From Neobacillus soli NBRC 102451 (GTDB lineage Bacteria > Bacillota > Bacilli > Bacillales > Cytobacillaceae): a stretch of 64,000 nt of DNA. How positions within the stretch are numbered: position 1 is the stretch's first letter; the number at the start of each line of letters is the position of its first letter. The notes beneath the pieces were generated by a model. The model was not told the origin of the DNA, ran no database searches, and was given only the letters and a program-made list of their open reading frames with translations. The DNA lies in the NCBI RefSeq assembly GCF_001591665.1, contig NZ_BCVI01000048.1, positions 31,456 to 95,455 of the forward strand. Direction: 5' to 3'. The position numbers and the translations under genes were made by a program. Shown in pieces: positions 9,993 through 19,262 of this stretch.

Positions 9993-11622
9993 AAAGTCAG
10001 AACAAGCGTTTCAGCTTTTAGAACGTGCATGGACAGGCTTTAGCGAAGAAGATAATCTTGTTGAAAAAACATCGCGATTTTTAAAAAATATTGAATTAAG
10101 CAACGAACAGGAAGTAGTGGCGAAAAATAGTTCAACAGATTTATTAATAAAAGGTGTAGCGGGTAGCGGGAAAAGTATTACACTGTTGTCACGAATGATG
10201 CAAAAATTGGCAGAGGAATTTGAAAAAAGATTCTTATTTGTATCGTTTAACTTTGAGCTTGTCAGAGATGCTGAAAAACGGTTTAAAGAGTCGGAATTTT
10301 ATCATGAACTACAAGAGCAGCACCATACCGTCCATTTTTACACCTTTCATGAATTAGCCTACCACCTTCTAACGTCGATTGGTGTTAATGTTTCAAAGTT
10401 TAGAACCTCTCATAAAAAACTGAGTAAAGAAGAAGATAATATATTGGCCAAAATGTTTCTCCTTATCATGATGCTGGATTCGGAAGAATTCAAGGACTAT
10501 CCTCCCATCCATACGATAAAGAAGACGGAAAATACCAATTTCCTGTTTGAAGAATTTTCTTGGATGAAAGGAAATGGCTTTATTTCAAAGGAAGATTACC
10601 TCGAGTGTGAAAGGGTGGGAAGAGGAAAACTCCCGAATATCTCAAAAAAGCAGCGAGAAACGATTTTTCGCCTATTTGAGGAATACCGTAAAATCCAACA
10701 TCAAGATTTTAGGAATCGAATTGACCGCGAGGATTATGCGCTTTTATTGATTGAAAATTTACATCGTTTTATTGGGACTCAAAAATATGACCATATTTTT
10801 GTGGATGAGATGCAGGATTTACAGCCAATGCAATTAAAGGTTCTTGTATTTCTTAATAAAGGTTCATTAACTCTAAGCGGGGATGAGAGACAGCGTATCT
10901 TTAAAGCGAGCCCGTTTTCTTATCGATCGCTTGGAATAAATGTCCAAGGAAGCAGTGTTATTTTAAAAACGAATCATCGGTCAACGTATCAAATCATGAA
11001 ACTGGCAAATTCACTCCAATTTGAACGAACTGCAGAAGACTCAAGATATGATAATGAAAGATATTTTCCAAGGCAGGGTCAGCCGCCAGTGATTAAAGGT
11101 TTTAAAAGTGTGGAAAAAATTCTGGGTGAGATAATCAAGACCATTCAAAATCGATATGCAGAACATCCAAGTCGCACTTTTGTCATTATTCATCGCTTTA
11201 ATAAAGAACAGGAAATCAAAAATGTTTATACCTATTTAGGGCGGGGTTTTAAGGTGAGGAGGCAGACTAGTGAGACCACCCCGGGCTCTCAATCAGGTCC
11301 AAAGGTATATTTACTAGAAGCAAAAGAAACCAAGGGACTTGAGTTTGATTATGTGTTTATTCTCAATTTTAATAACAAAACGTATCCACATATCGATGAA
11401 ATTGAAGCCTTATACAAAAGGCGTCAGCATAAATTGCAGAACATAGATGAAGATTTTAAGGTACTTGAAGACAAAGAAAAACGGATACTTTACGTTTCCT
11501 TAACTAGGGCAAAGCAGGAGGTTTATTTATTTTATCCATATAAAACGGATCCAGAGAATGCAATTTCTCCATTTGTTCTTGATTTTAATCGAAAAGATTA
11601 TTTAACCAAATCATTAAATTAG
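9955..11622 (+). CDS. UvrD-like superfamily 1 helicase, third gene of the trio
   Basis: ATG 9955 lies 3-14 bases after GGGAAAGGG and inside the end of the AddB-like gene, so translation is probably coupled; TTG 9952 and ATG 9964 are alternatives. The 555-residue product carries Walker A GVAGSGKS near 67-74, Walker B VDEMQDLQPMQ near 283, GDERQRIF, a motif V-like ETKGLEFDYVFIL and motif VI ILYVSLTRAK. It is shorter than UvrD (about 720 residues) and shows no extra nuclease or NERD domain. A strong hairpin follows the stop, closing a three-gene operon. With two helicases and an AddB-like protein together, a role in processing foreign or damaged DNA ends is likely but unproven. Confidence 0.8.
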   Translation: MIEMKPELELHYKKSEQAFQLLERAWTGFSEEDNLVEKTSRFLKNIELSNEQEVVAKNSSTDLLIKGVAGSGKSITLLSRMMQKLAEEFEKRFLFVSFNFELVRDAEKRFKESEFYHELQEQHHTVHFYTFHELAYHLLTSIGVNVSKFRTSHKKLSKEEDNILAKMFLLIMMLDSEEFKDYPPIHTIKKTENTNFLFEEFSWMKGNGFISKEDYLECERVGRGKLPNISKKQRETIFRLFEEYRKIQHQDFRNRIDREDYALLLIENLHRFIGTQKYDHIFVDEMQDLQPMQLKVLVFLNKGSLTLSGDERQRIFKASPFSYRSLGINVQGSSVILKTNHRSTYQIMKLANSLQFERTAEDSRYDNERYFPRQGQPPVIKGFKSVEKILGEIIKTIQNRYAEHPSRTFVIIHRFNKEQEIKNVYTYLGRGFKVRRQTSETTPGSQSGPKVYLLEAKETKGLEFDYVFILNFNNKTYPHIDEIEALYKRRQHKLQNIDEDFKVLEDKEKRILYVSLTRAKQEVYLFYPYKTDPENAISPFVLDFNRKDYLTKSLN

Positions 11623-11679
11623 TATTTGGAATATTAAATTCAATTATTAATTTTATGGTAATGGTCATCTGACATCAAT

Positions 11680-11714
11680 AACAACCTGGTTACAACCTTC
11701 GTAACTGGGTTGTT
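11680..11714 (+). terminator. Terminator of the helicase trio
   Basis: AACAACCTGGTTAC (11680-11693) pairs with GTAACTGGGTTGTT (11701-11714) around a short loop, 58 bases after the stop of the third gene. Confidence 0.75.
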
Positions 11715-11889
11715 AAATAGTAAGCAATGAAAGAGGAGGGAATAAGAAAAAATATGAAAATATGGAGCCCCTCTATTTCTTTTTTTGATATTGCATTTTT
11801 AACCAAATTGTTAAAATCCTTTTGTTGAGCGTAAGGTTTATTTCGATAAATCACAAAGTGGAAATTGAGCAAATTCTTTCAAGGTATTT

Positions 11890-12069
11890 TTGTATAATAT
11901 AATAGATGATGCTATCCTTTGGGAAAGGGCACTGATAATAGTTGGGACAAAATTTGATTCTGGACCAAAACCTCCATATTTATCTGCAAAATTACATGCT
12001 CCTAAAACTATAGTTATATTGAAATGGAATATGGAAATTGATGAAAAGTTTACACCAAAGTTTAAATAA
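11890..12069 (+). pseudogene. Possible remnant of an unrecognised gene
   Basis: A frame entered by TTG at 11890 and ending at TAA 12067-12069 encodes 59 residues, including DDAILWERALIIVGTKF and IVILKWNMEIDEKFTPKF. A neighbouring frame upstream reads INHKVEIEQILSRYF, so a frameshifted longer gene is possible. No ribosome site or family was identified. It lies in the 830-base space between the helicase trio and the next ORF. Confidence 0.3.
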
Positions 12070-12350
12070 CAGATAATTACAATATACCCAAAATCTCTTA
12101 CTAAAAATATCCTCTATTAAAGGTAGTGATGAAATATTTGCTCCTTTCCTTATAAGTTTTTGAAAATAAAACTTACTTCTTCCTTGCGTGTTCTTTAAAA
12201 GAGGTTACTATATTATAAGAACTTTTTCTTATAGGGTTTAGGAAATACCATTTTTCTGGTATAATTGCCACGATGTAAAACAGTCAAAACTACCTATTTG
12301 TTTAATTAATATAACTTTTGTATAAAAGATTATAGAAAAGAGGAACTAGC

Positions 12351-12806
12351 GTTGAATCATTCATAGGTAAAGCCGGAGACTAAAGTCATTCACTTGTTAA
12401 AGTCTTCGAGAAATATAGAGAATATTATCAGGGGATTAAAAAAGTTGAATATCAGGTGACATGGCATCCTCGTGCTCGTGAAGAGCAGATGCCTATTTTT
12501 GTTGCATTTCTTTATAATCTTATCCTTGGTTTAGGTACCTTACCCTCTAAATCGGAATTTATAATGAATTACATGGAAGCTTACTATAAAGATATTAAAA
12601 ATGAATATTTTTTATATTATGCTTTTGTGGATAGAGTAAGTAAGGCCTATGATTCACTTGTTCGGAATATGCATTTTTATTTCAAACTTGCTGAAAGCCA
12701 AAAATTTAGCGATGTACTTTTGTCATATGCATTTGATATTGAAGCAAAGCAGTATATAAAATACACCCGACAAAAAATAATTTGTCGGGTCATTACTTTT
12801 TTATGA
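12351..12806 (+). pseudogene. Interrupted gene of unknown function upstream of the methyltransferase
   Basis: Reading from 12351, behind AGAGGAACTAGC, gives VESFIGKAGD, then an in-frame TAA at 12381-12383. The same frame continues (SLVKVFEKYREYYQGIKKVE...) through about 100 well-formed residues to about 12756. After that it runs into an unrelated hairpin, ACCCGACA...TGTCGGGT, and stops at 12804-12806. A GTG at 12456 could restart a 116-residue product. The lack of an ATG/GTG/TTG at the expected start, the internal stop and the fused end point to a relic. I do not recognise the family. It stands directly before a GATC restriction-modification operon. Confidence 0.45.
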
Positions 12807-12851
12807 ATGACATTGTCGGTTTTCAATTTAAATAAAAAAATATGATATTTC

Positions 12852-12884
12852 GATCTTGATCTTTTCAACAAAATGTTGTATAAT
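12852..12884 (+). promoter_or_regulatory. Sigma-A promoter of the methyltransferase with GATC sites in and beside the -35 box
   Basis: TTGATC (12856-12861) and TATAAT (12879-12884) are separated by 17 bases, a near-ideal promoter ending 26 bases before the ATG at 12911. Two GATC sites, at 12852-12855 and 12858-12861, lie in and next to the -35 box. The downstream enzyme pair is Sau3AI-like and expected to act on GATC, so methylation of its own promoter is a plausible feedback control. Confidence 0.7.
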
Positions 12885-12910
12885 AGAGAACAGGGAAAGG
12901 GTGTTCGTAT

Positions 12911-14170
12911 ATGCAAAATTCTAAAATTAAAGTTATCGAATTATTTGCTGGTGTCGGTGGCTTCCGTTTAGGGCTCGAAAAAGCGGACCCCGAATTATTT
13001 GAAGTGGTTTGGGGTAATCAGTGGGAGCCTTCTCGTAAAGCACAAGACGCATTCGAATGTTATAAACAAAATTTTAATACTGGGATACATTCAAATGAAG
13101 ATATAACTACAGTTTCAAATGAAACTTTTGTTGATTTAGAGCCAAATTTAATTGTTGGTGGTTTTCCGTGCCAAGACTATTCTGTTGCACGTACTCTTTC
13201 TGGAGAAAAAGGCATCCAAGGTAAAAAGGGAGTTTTATTTTGGGAAATTAAACGGGTAATTGAGAATACACAACCTAAATATGTACTTTTAGAAAATGTG
13301 GATCGTCTTTTAAAATCTCCATCATCACGACGTGGTAGAGACTTTGCAGTTATGTTAGCGACATTTAGAGATTTAGATTATACGGTAGAGTGGCGGGTTA
13401 TAAATGCAGCCGATTATGGATTTGCTCAGAGAAGAAGACGCGTATTTATCTTTGCATACAAAAATGGAATTGCTTTTGAACATGCACAAAATAATTATTC
13501 TGAAAATCAGATAGTTTTTAAAGAAGGCTTCTTTGCTAAACCGTTTCAAGTTGAAAATGAACCTTATAGAAATAGAATAACTACTGTTACCTTGCCAACT
13601 GACATTGTATCACTATCTGATAATTTCTCATTTGGCTTCCATACTGCAGGATATATGAAGAACGGAATAGTTTTCACTACTCAAGTTATTCCAATAGAAG
13701 AAAAACCAACAACTTTGCGTGATATTCTTATTGATGAATCTGAAGTAGATGAAAAATTTTATTTATCTGACTCAATTATTCAAAAGTTTGAATTTCTGCG
13801 AGGTCCAAAGAAAATCGAGAGAAAAACTGCAGATGGACATGTCTATCAATTTTCTGAAGGTGGGATGTCTCCTACAGATGATTTGGACAAGCCAGGAAGA
13901 ACCATGTTAACAAGTGAAGGATCAACAAACCGAAGCACTCATATTATTGAGGTAAATGGCCGAAAACGATTCCTGACTCCTTTAGAATGTGAACGGCTTA
14001 ATGGATTTGAGGATAATTGGACAAGTAATATGTCAGACCGTATGAGATATTTTTGCATGGGTAATGCATTGGTCGTGGGATTAATAGAGCGCATGGGAAA
14101 AAGAATTGAAGAAATTGAAAAAGTAAATATCCAAACTGATGTTCAATTAGAACTATCTTTACAAAGCTGA
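12911..14170 (+). CDS. DNA (cytosine-5) methyltransferase of a Sau3AI-like system
   Basis: The 419-residue enzyme shows C5-methyltransferase motifs in normal order: LFAGVGGFRLGLE near 11-23 (motif I, cofactor binding), GGFPCQDYS with catalytic C87 (motif IV), LLENVDRLL at about 127-134 (motif VI), RRRRVFIFA near 175 (motif VIII), and RFLTPLECERLNGF plus GNALVV near the end (IX and X). It transfers a methyl group to a cytosine in the recognition site and so protects host DNA. The adjacent endonuclease is of the Sau3AI/MutH fold, so the site is probably GATC. The ribosome site GGGAAAGGGTG lies 8-18 bases before the ATG. A hairpin separates it from the endonuclease gene. Confidence 0.9.
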   Translation: MQNSKIKVIELFAGVGGFRLGLEKADPELFEVVWGNQWEPSRKAQDAFECYKQNFNTGIHSNEDITTVSNETFVDLEPNLIVGGFPCQDYSVARTLSGEKGIQGKKGVLFWEIKRVIENTQPKYVLLENVDRLLKSPSSRRGRDFAVMLATFRDLDYTVEWRVINAADYGFAQRRRRVFIFAYKNGIAFEHAQNNYSENQIVFKEGFFAKPFQVENEPYRNRITTVTLPTDIVSLSDNFSFGFHTAGYMKNGIVFTTQVIPIEEKPTTLRDILIDESEVDEKFYLSDSIIQKFEFLRGPKKIERKTADGHVYQFSEGGMSPTDDLDKPGRTMLTSEGSTNRSTHIIEVNGRKRFLTPLECERLNGFEDNWTSNMSDRMRYFCMGNALVVGLIERMGKRIEEIEKVNIQTDVQLELSLQS

Positions 14171-14193
14171 TACCTTGAGTAACAGCTTTTTTC
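14163..14193 (+). terminator. Hairpin between methyltransferase and endonuclease genes
   Basis: AAAGCTG (14163-14169) pairs with CAGCTTT (14183-14189) and is followed by a T-run. The stem overlaps the methyltransferase stop codon and may reduce read-through into the endonuclease gene. Confidence 0.65.
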
Positions 14194-14250
14194 TTTATAT
14201 GTTAAAATACAAATATGTTAGTAATTGAGATCTCTGTAGGGGGTACATCG

Positions 14251-15627
14251 ATGATATATGAAACGGAAGAGGCGCTTCTATATAAAGCAAAAGAAGCAGA
14301 AGGCAAAACTTTTGGTGAGATTGATCAAACTGGAAGAATTGCTAATCCTAAATCTAAAGGACAACTCGGACAAATAATCGAAGAGAGCTTTTTTGGATAT
14401 GAAGTAAATTCTAAGTCAGAGGCCGATTTTGCGGATTTAGGCATTGAATTAAAGGTTACTCCTCTTAAACAGAATAAAAATAATTCCATTTCTGCTAAAG
14501 AAAGATTGGTCTTAAATATCATCAACTACCATAAGGAAGTTCACAATACATTTGAAACCTCTAGTTTTTGGACAAAGAATCAAACAATTTTACTGATGTT
14601 TTATCAATGGATTCCTGAGGTTCACCGTTCTGAGTACCAAGTGCTTAAAAGCCATCTTTTAACTTTTAATGAAGAAGATTTACATATTATTAAGAAAGAT
14701 TGGGAATTCATAGTAAATAAAATTAAATTGGGGAAAGCTCATGAACTTTCTGAAGCTGATACTATTTATTTAGGTGCATGCACGAAAGGAAAAAACAAAG
14801 ATTCATTAAGAACCCAACCATTTAGCCCCATCCTCGCAATGCAAAGGGCGTATAGCTTAAAAGCTAGTTATATAACTGGCGTTGCAAGAAAAGTATTTAC
14901 AAATAAAGATATGGTCTCGATTACTACTAAGCAAGAATTAAAAAGTAAAACCCTCGAAGAAATACTTCACGATAGGTTCCTTCCTTATATAGGAAAACCT
15001 CTTACACAAATCGCAAATAAAAACGGGATTAAAATTAATAAATCAAAAAGTTTTGTTGCCGATTTTGTCAGTGCATTATTAGGGATAAAAGGAACAAAAC
15101 TGGATGACATTGAGGAATTCTCAAAGGCAAACATTCAATTTAAAACAATCCGGCTTGAACCAAATGGAAAACCTAGAGAACATATGTCATTTAAAAATGT
15201 AAATTTTATGGAATGGATTAATGAAGAGTGGAGTGAGAGTTGGCTAAAGAATTATTTTGAACAAACAAAATTTCTATTTGTTATTTTTGAATTTAGAGAA
15301 ACAGAAAAGGAAATTAAAAATCGTGAATTATTTTTTAAAGGCATAAAACTATGGAATTTGCCAATTTCGGAAATTCAAGGACGATTAAAAGACTTCTATT
15401 ATAACCTTCAACAGCAACTGGCTTCAGGTGTTCACATTGAAATTGTATCCAAAGGAAATAAGAATGTGGCAAAGAATAATCTGCCTTCTCCGAGGACTAA
15501 TGGACTTTGTCATATTCGTCCTAAAGGGAAAAATGGACAAGATAAAACCCTTTTACCGGATGGACAAATGATTGCCAAACAAGCATTTTGGCTGGATAAA
15601 GAATATATTGCATCAGTAATTGATTAA
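14251..15627 (+). CDS. Sau3AI-family type II restriction endonuclease (predicted GATC cutter)
   Basis: ATG 14251 follows GTAGGGGG and is preferred to ATG 14215, which lacks a ribosome site. The 458-residue protein opens like Sau3AI. Residues E45, D59, E66 and K68 (segment SEADFADLGIELKVTP) match the spacing of MutH E56, D70, E77 and K79, the metal-binding catalytic set. Sau3AI has a second, MutH-like C-terminal domain without catalysis that binds a second site, and the length here fits that two-domain plan. It cuts unmethylated sites in incoming DNA. It lies on the same strand behind the C5 methyltransferase, and the next gene begins 14 bases after its stop. Confidence 0.85.
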   Translation: MIYETEEALLYKAKEAEGKTFGEIDQTGRIANPKSKGQLGQIIEESFFGYEVNSKSEADFADLGIELKVTPLKQNKNNSISAKERLVLNIINYHKEVHNTFETSSFWTKNQTILLMFYQWIPEVHRSEYQVLKSHLLTFNEEDLHIIKKDWEFIVNKIKLGKAHELSEADTIYLGACTKGKNKDSLRTQPFSPILAMQRAYSLKASYITGVARKVFTNKDMVSITTKQELKSKTLEEILHDRFLPYIGKPLTQIANKNGIKINKSKSFVADFVSALLGIKGTKLDDIEEFSKANIQFKTIRLEPNGKPREHMSFKNVNFMEWINEEWSESWLKNYFEQTKFLFVIFEFRETEKEIKNRELFFKGIKLWNLPISEIQGRLKDFYYNLQQQLASGVHIEIVSKGNKNVAKNNLPSPRTNGLCHIRPKGKNGQDKTLLPDGQMIAKQAFWLDKEYIASVID

Positions 15628-15641
15628 GAGGTGATGAATTA

Positions 15642-16799
15642 ATGGCTGGCTATATTTTTACTCTTGATAATATTAACTCATTAAATGAACTAATATTAAA
15701 CCAAGTTTATAGTACAAACTTAAATATTCCTCTGTCTAATAAATGGTTAATACATCATGAGGGTACCTTCACTGATTATCTATCTATGACAGAGGGAGAT
15801 AATGTTTACTTTTTTATTAAAAGAAAAATTTACGGAGTTGGTAGACTTATAAATATCAATGGAGACTGTAAGCATTTAAATTTCCCGTGCGCTGATATTC
15901 CAATTACAGAAGACTTTTTAAACCTAAAAGACAAAATGATTCTGAATAAATCGACATTTAATCTTGGAAATCGTTTTCTTTGCACATTTGAAAGTGCTCC
16001 ACACTTTTTTAAAAATGGAATTGATATGGATGATGTACTAGCTTCGAATCCAGAAGCATTTAAAATGTTACGGGTACTATGGAAATTATCATTTATTAAA
16101 ATAGATGATGTTGAAAATAAAGCATTATATGATATTATTCTCAAAACTAATGAAAATGAAATAGCGAAACCAAAACATATTTTTATATCTTCAGAAAGCT
16201 TACATACTAGAATGAAGAGTATAATAAATCAAAGTTACAAAGTGAATGCCAAAAATATTTTAAGCTTGGCCTCTGAAGGAACAAAAATCAGACATGAAAT
16301 GGCTATCGAAGCTGGAGTAGTAGATTATATAAAAAATACCTCTGATGGAGTTTTCGGAAAATGGGATTATTTATCACATCAAGTGGTAGCTTCACCTTTT
16401 AAACCCGTAGATTACATGGATAAAATGGATGTTTTCGGTTATCGATTTATACCGTCGTACTCAACGATTTCCAAATATCTGACAATTGAAATAAAAAAAG
16501 ATGTTGCTGATACAGAAGTAATTAATCAACTTATGAAGTACGTTGACTGGATTAATCAAGAGTATAGTTATGGTGACTACTCGATGATTGAAGCATTTAT
16601 AGTTGCTTAAGATTTCCCGGATGATGTTGTTAGGTTAAAAGAAGAGGTTGGAAAACGCACTTTTGTTAAAGGTCGTCGTCCGGCAGTTACAATGTATTGG
16701 TCAAATTTAAGATTAATAAAATATGTTTATAATGAACAGGAGAAAAATCTTGAATTTATTGAAGTGGGAATAAATTATGATGAAGTTTCCAAAAATTAA
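15642..16799 (+). CDS. Nuclease-like protein linked to the Sau3AI-like system, with an internal in-frame TAA
   Basis: ATG 15642 follows AAGAGGTGATGAATTA. A TAA at 16608-16610 ends a 322-residue product, but the same frame continues for 62 well-formed codons (DFPDDVVRLKEEVGKRTF and TMYWSNLRLIKYVYNEQ) to TAA 16797-16799. The intact protein would have about 385 residues. Near the interruption, KYLTIEIKKD with E283 and K285, followed by QLMKYVDWI, looks like the ExK half of a PD-(D/E)XK core. The first 150 residues may form a separate DNA-reading domain. It sits in the restriction operon and may be an accessory or second nuclease. Whether the shortened product works is unknown. Confidence 0.55.
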
Positions 16800-17315
16800 A
16801 GCAATTTAATAATTACCATCAATGTTGCACGCACGTTGTTGATAACTGGTATATCGTTATAAGTCTTGTTTTGAGTCGATTCCATGGGGACGGTGCCGAT
16901 GGCTAGGACTATCCTCACTAAAACCATGGGAACCGCCCCTGTGGCATCTCTGCCCTAGCTTTTTACGAACTCCAAGGAAGAGGTAACATTATGGAGAATG
17001 TTGAGGCTTAATTTAACCAAATAAAATCCTTGTATAATTAATATTGGAATCGAGGATTTTTATTTTGCGTTATAAATAAATGGAATATTTAATTTGCAGT
17101 TTTAAATATGTTATACCAATATTACGGTGGATAGAATCTCATTGAAGATATCTACTATTGTAAATTGTTGGGTGTTATAATGTGTTGTAAATAATATAAT
17201 TACTTATGGTAGAAATGTATTTAAAAATATTAACAGATAAAGAAATGGACTGAGTATTGTTATGTCATAAGACTATTTCAATACCAAAATTTAGATTGTC
17301 TCTTGGGGGATTGAA
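16800..17315. other. Intergenic space with a family-A repeat and a small hairpin
   Basis: About 515 bases hold no gene that I can support. A family-A repeat lies at 16881-16952. AAAATCCT at about 17024 and AGGATTTT at about 17053 can pair as a weak hairpin. CTTGGGGGATTGAA near 17299-17312 is the ribosome site of the next gene. Confidence 0.5.
16881..16952. repeat. Dispersed palindromic repeat, family A
   Basis: GGGGACGGTGCC at the left, ATCCTCACTAAAA in the centre and ACCGCCCCTGTGGCA at the right match the elements at 34405 and 56771. The outer parts are inverted relative to each other. Confidence 0.6.
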
Positions 17316-19262
17316 ATGAAAACATATTGGAACTTTCCGGCTGCAACAGGTGGAATGATTAATTCAATTAATAATGCTGGGCTGGAAACTTTTAGAGGTA
17401 ATGCTTTGGATTCTCTAACAAGAGAAATTTGTCAAAATTCTTTAGACGCAGTGAAGGATAAGGATAAACCGGTAGTTGTTGAGTTTAAAAGTTTTACAAC
17501 ACCCATAAGTATATTTCCAAATAAAGATGAGTTAGTTGGGGTTTTTGAACGTTGTAAACAAACCTGGGATGGACACAATAAAAAAAGTGAAGAGTTTATA
17601 AGAAATGCATTAACTATCCTTGAAAGTCCTGAGGTAAATTTTTTAAGAATTAGTGATTTTAATACAAGGGGTTTGGAAGGGGCAAAAGAAGGGGGACTTG
17701 GCTCGCCATGGTCTTCATTAGTAAAAGAAGCTGGTTCATCGAATAAAGAAGAAAGTTCAGGTGGGAGTTTTGGAATAGGAAAATCTGCACCATTCTTAAA
17801 TTCTAGTTTAAGAACCTTATTTTATTCTTCCTTTGATATAGAGGGTTATCAATCACATATTGGTGTAGCTAATATTATGTCATTTAAGAAGGACGAAAAC
17901 CAAATTACATTAGGTAATGGCTATTATACATATAATACAATTTCATCAGCAATCCCTAGGTTATTGCATCTAGATGATGAGTTTCATAGAGAGGAAACCG
18001 GAACAGATATCTACGTTTCAGCTTTTGAACCAAAAGATGATTGGCTAGAAGAGGTGAAGAAATCAGTTCTATTTAACTTTTTTATTACAATCTTTAAAGG
18101 AAATTTGGTCGTAAAAGTAAACGATTTTGAAATCAATAATCATAATATTGAACAGATGATTTATGAGCTGAATGACAATGAAGAAAATCGCATATTGAAG
18201 AATTATTTTAATCTCTTAGTTTCAAATAAAACAATCAAAGTCCCATATCCAGCTATGAAATATTCAAAGGAAATTTCCTTTGAAGAGGGTGAAGCGGAAT
18301 TATTTTTGCTTAACGGTGAAGATCTAAATAGAAGAGTTTTAATGACGAGAAAAACAGGGATGCGTATTTTTGAACAAAAGAATATCAGTGGCAGCATTTC
18401 GTTTACGGGATTACTGATGATTACAGGAACAGACATGAACAATATTTTTAAACAAATGGAGAATCCTGCTCATACAGAATGGGCCCCAGAACGATATGAG
18501 AAAGATCCAAAGGTAGCCAAAAAAATATATGCTGATTTAAGGAAATTCATTCGAGACACAGTGAAAAATACATTTCAGGAACAAATAACAGATGAAATGG
18601 ATGCTGTTGGCTTAAGTGACTTTTTACCCAATAAGGATTTAAGTTCGGCTTCTTCTACAAGTAAGTCCGAGTCGCTAAGTTCAACGATAAAAGCTATTAT
18701 TACAAAACAAAAGGAACCTGATTCCCCTAAACCTACTAAGAAGAATAAAGGTAACGAATCGGAAGATTTTGAACAGCAATTAACTGGTGAATTTGGGATT
18801 ACCCCTGAAGGTGATAAAAGTGGAAATGGAACAGGGGAACATGGAAGTAGTGAAGGAACCGATGGAGCGGGTGCGACAAATTCGGGCGGAGATAAAGAAT
18901 TGGATGAACTTCAGTCAGGAGAAAGGCAAAATCGTAAGGAACGAAAGCCCAGTACAAAGCCGGTCCAGATGAAACAGCGATATGTATGTATGGATAAAAA
19001 TAATGGAAAATATAAATTTAATATCATTCCTGAAAAAACTTTATCTAGTGCACGCTTAGTTTTTAAAGTGGTGGGTGAGCAAAGTGATTATGACTTGCCA
19101 ATTAGAAGTGCTGCTACAAATGATTTGAATGTCACAGTTGAGAAATGGAGATCAAACACAGTAGAGCTCAATTCACTTAAGAAAAATAAGAGCTTTACCG
19201 TTAATGTTGATATTGATTACAGCGATTATTGTGTATTGGAGGTGGAACTATATGAAAATTAA
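17316..19262 (+). CDS. GHKL-type ATPase, first gene of a three-gene candidate defence operon
   Basis: The 648-residue protein has a GHKL (Hsp90/MutL/histidine-kinase) ATP site: REICQNSLDA with E37 and N41 (N-box), ISDFNTRG with D114 (G1), GGSFGIGKSAPF at about 149-160 (G2) and ETGTDIYVSAF (G3-like). Residues up to about 430 form the ATPase and transducer-like part. A low-complexity Ser/Gly/Lys linker follows, then from about 575 a short beta-rich C-terminal domain. No histidine-kinase phosphoacceptor is present. GHKL ATPases act as ATP-driven clamps and are known neighbours of restriction systems. The next gene overlaps its end by 11 bases. The role is inferred only from location. Confidence 0.75.
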   Translation: MKTYWNFPAATGGMINSINNAGLETFRGNALDSLTREICQNSLDAVKDKDKPVVVEFKSFTTPISIFPNKDELVGVFERCKQTWDGHNKKSEEFIRNALTILESPEVNFLRISDFNTRGLEGAKEGGLGSPWSSLVKEAGSSNKEESSGGSFGIGKSAPFLNSSLRTLFYSSFDIEGYQSHIGVANIMSFKKDENQITLGNGYYTYNTISSAIPRLLHLDDEFHREETGTDIYVSAFEPKDDWLEEVKKSVLFNFFITIFKGNLVVKVNDFEINNHNIEQMIYELNDNEENRILKNYFNLLVSNKTIKVPYPAMKYSKEISFEEGEAELFLLNGEDLNRRVLMTRKTGMRIFEQKNISGSISFTGLLMITGTDMNNIFKQMENPAHTEWAPERYEKDPKVAKKIYADLRKFIRDTVKNTFQEQITDEMDAVGLSDFLPNKDLSSASSTSKSESLSSTIKAIITKQKEPDSPKPTKKNKGNESEDFEQQLTGEFGITPEGDKSGNGTGEHGSSEGTDGAGATNSGGDKELDELQSGERQNRKERKPSTKPVQMKQRYVCMDKNNGKYKFNIIPEKTLSSARLVFKVVGEQSDYDLPIRSAATNDLNVTVEKWRSNTVELNSLKKNKSFTVNVDIDYSDYCVLEVELYEN

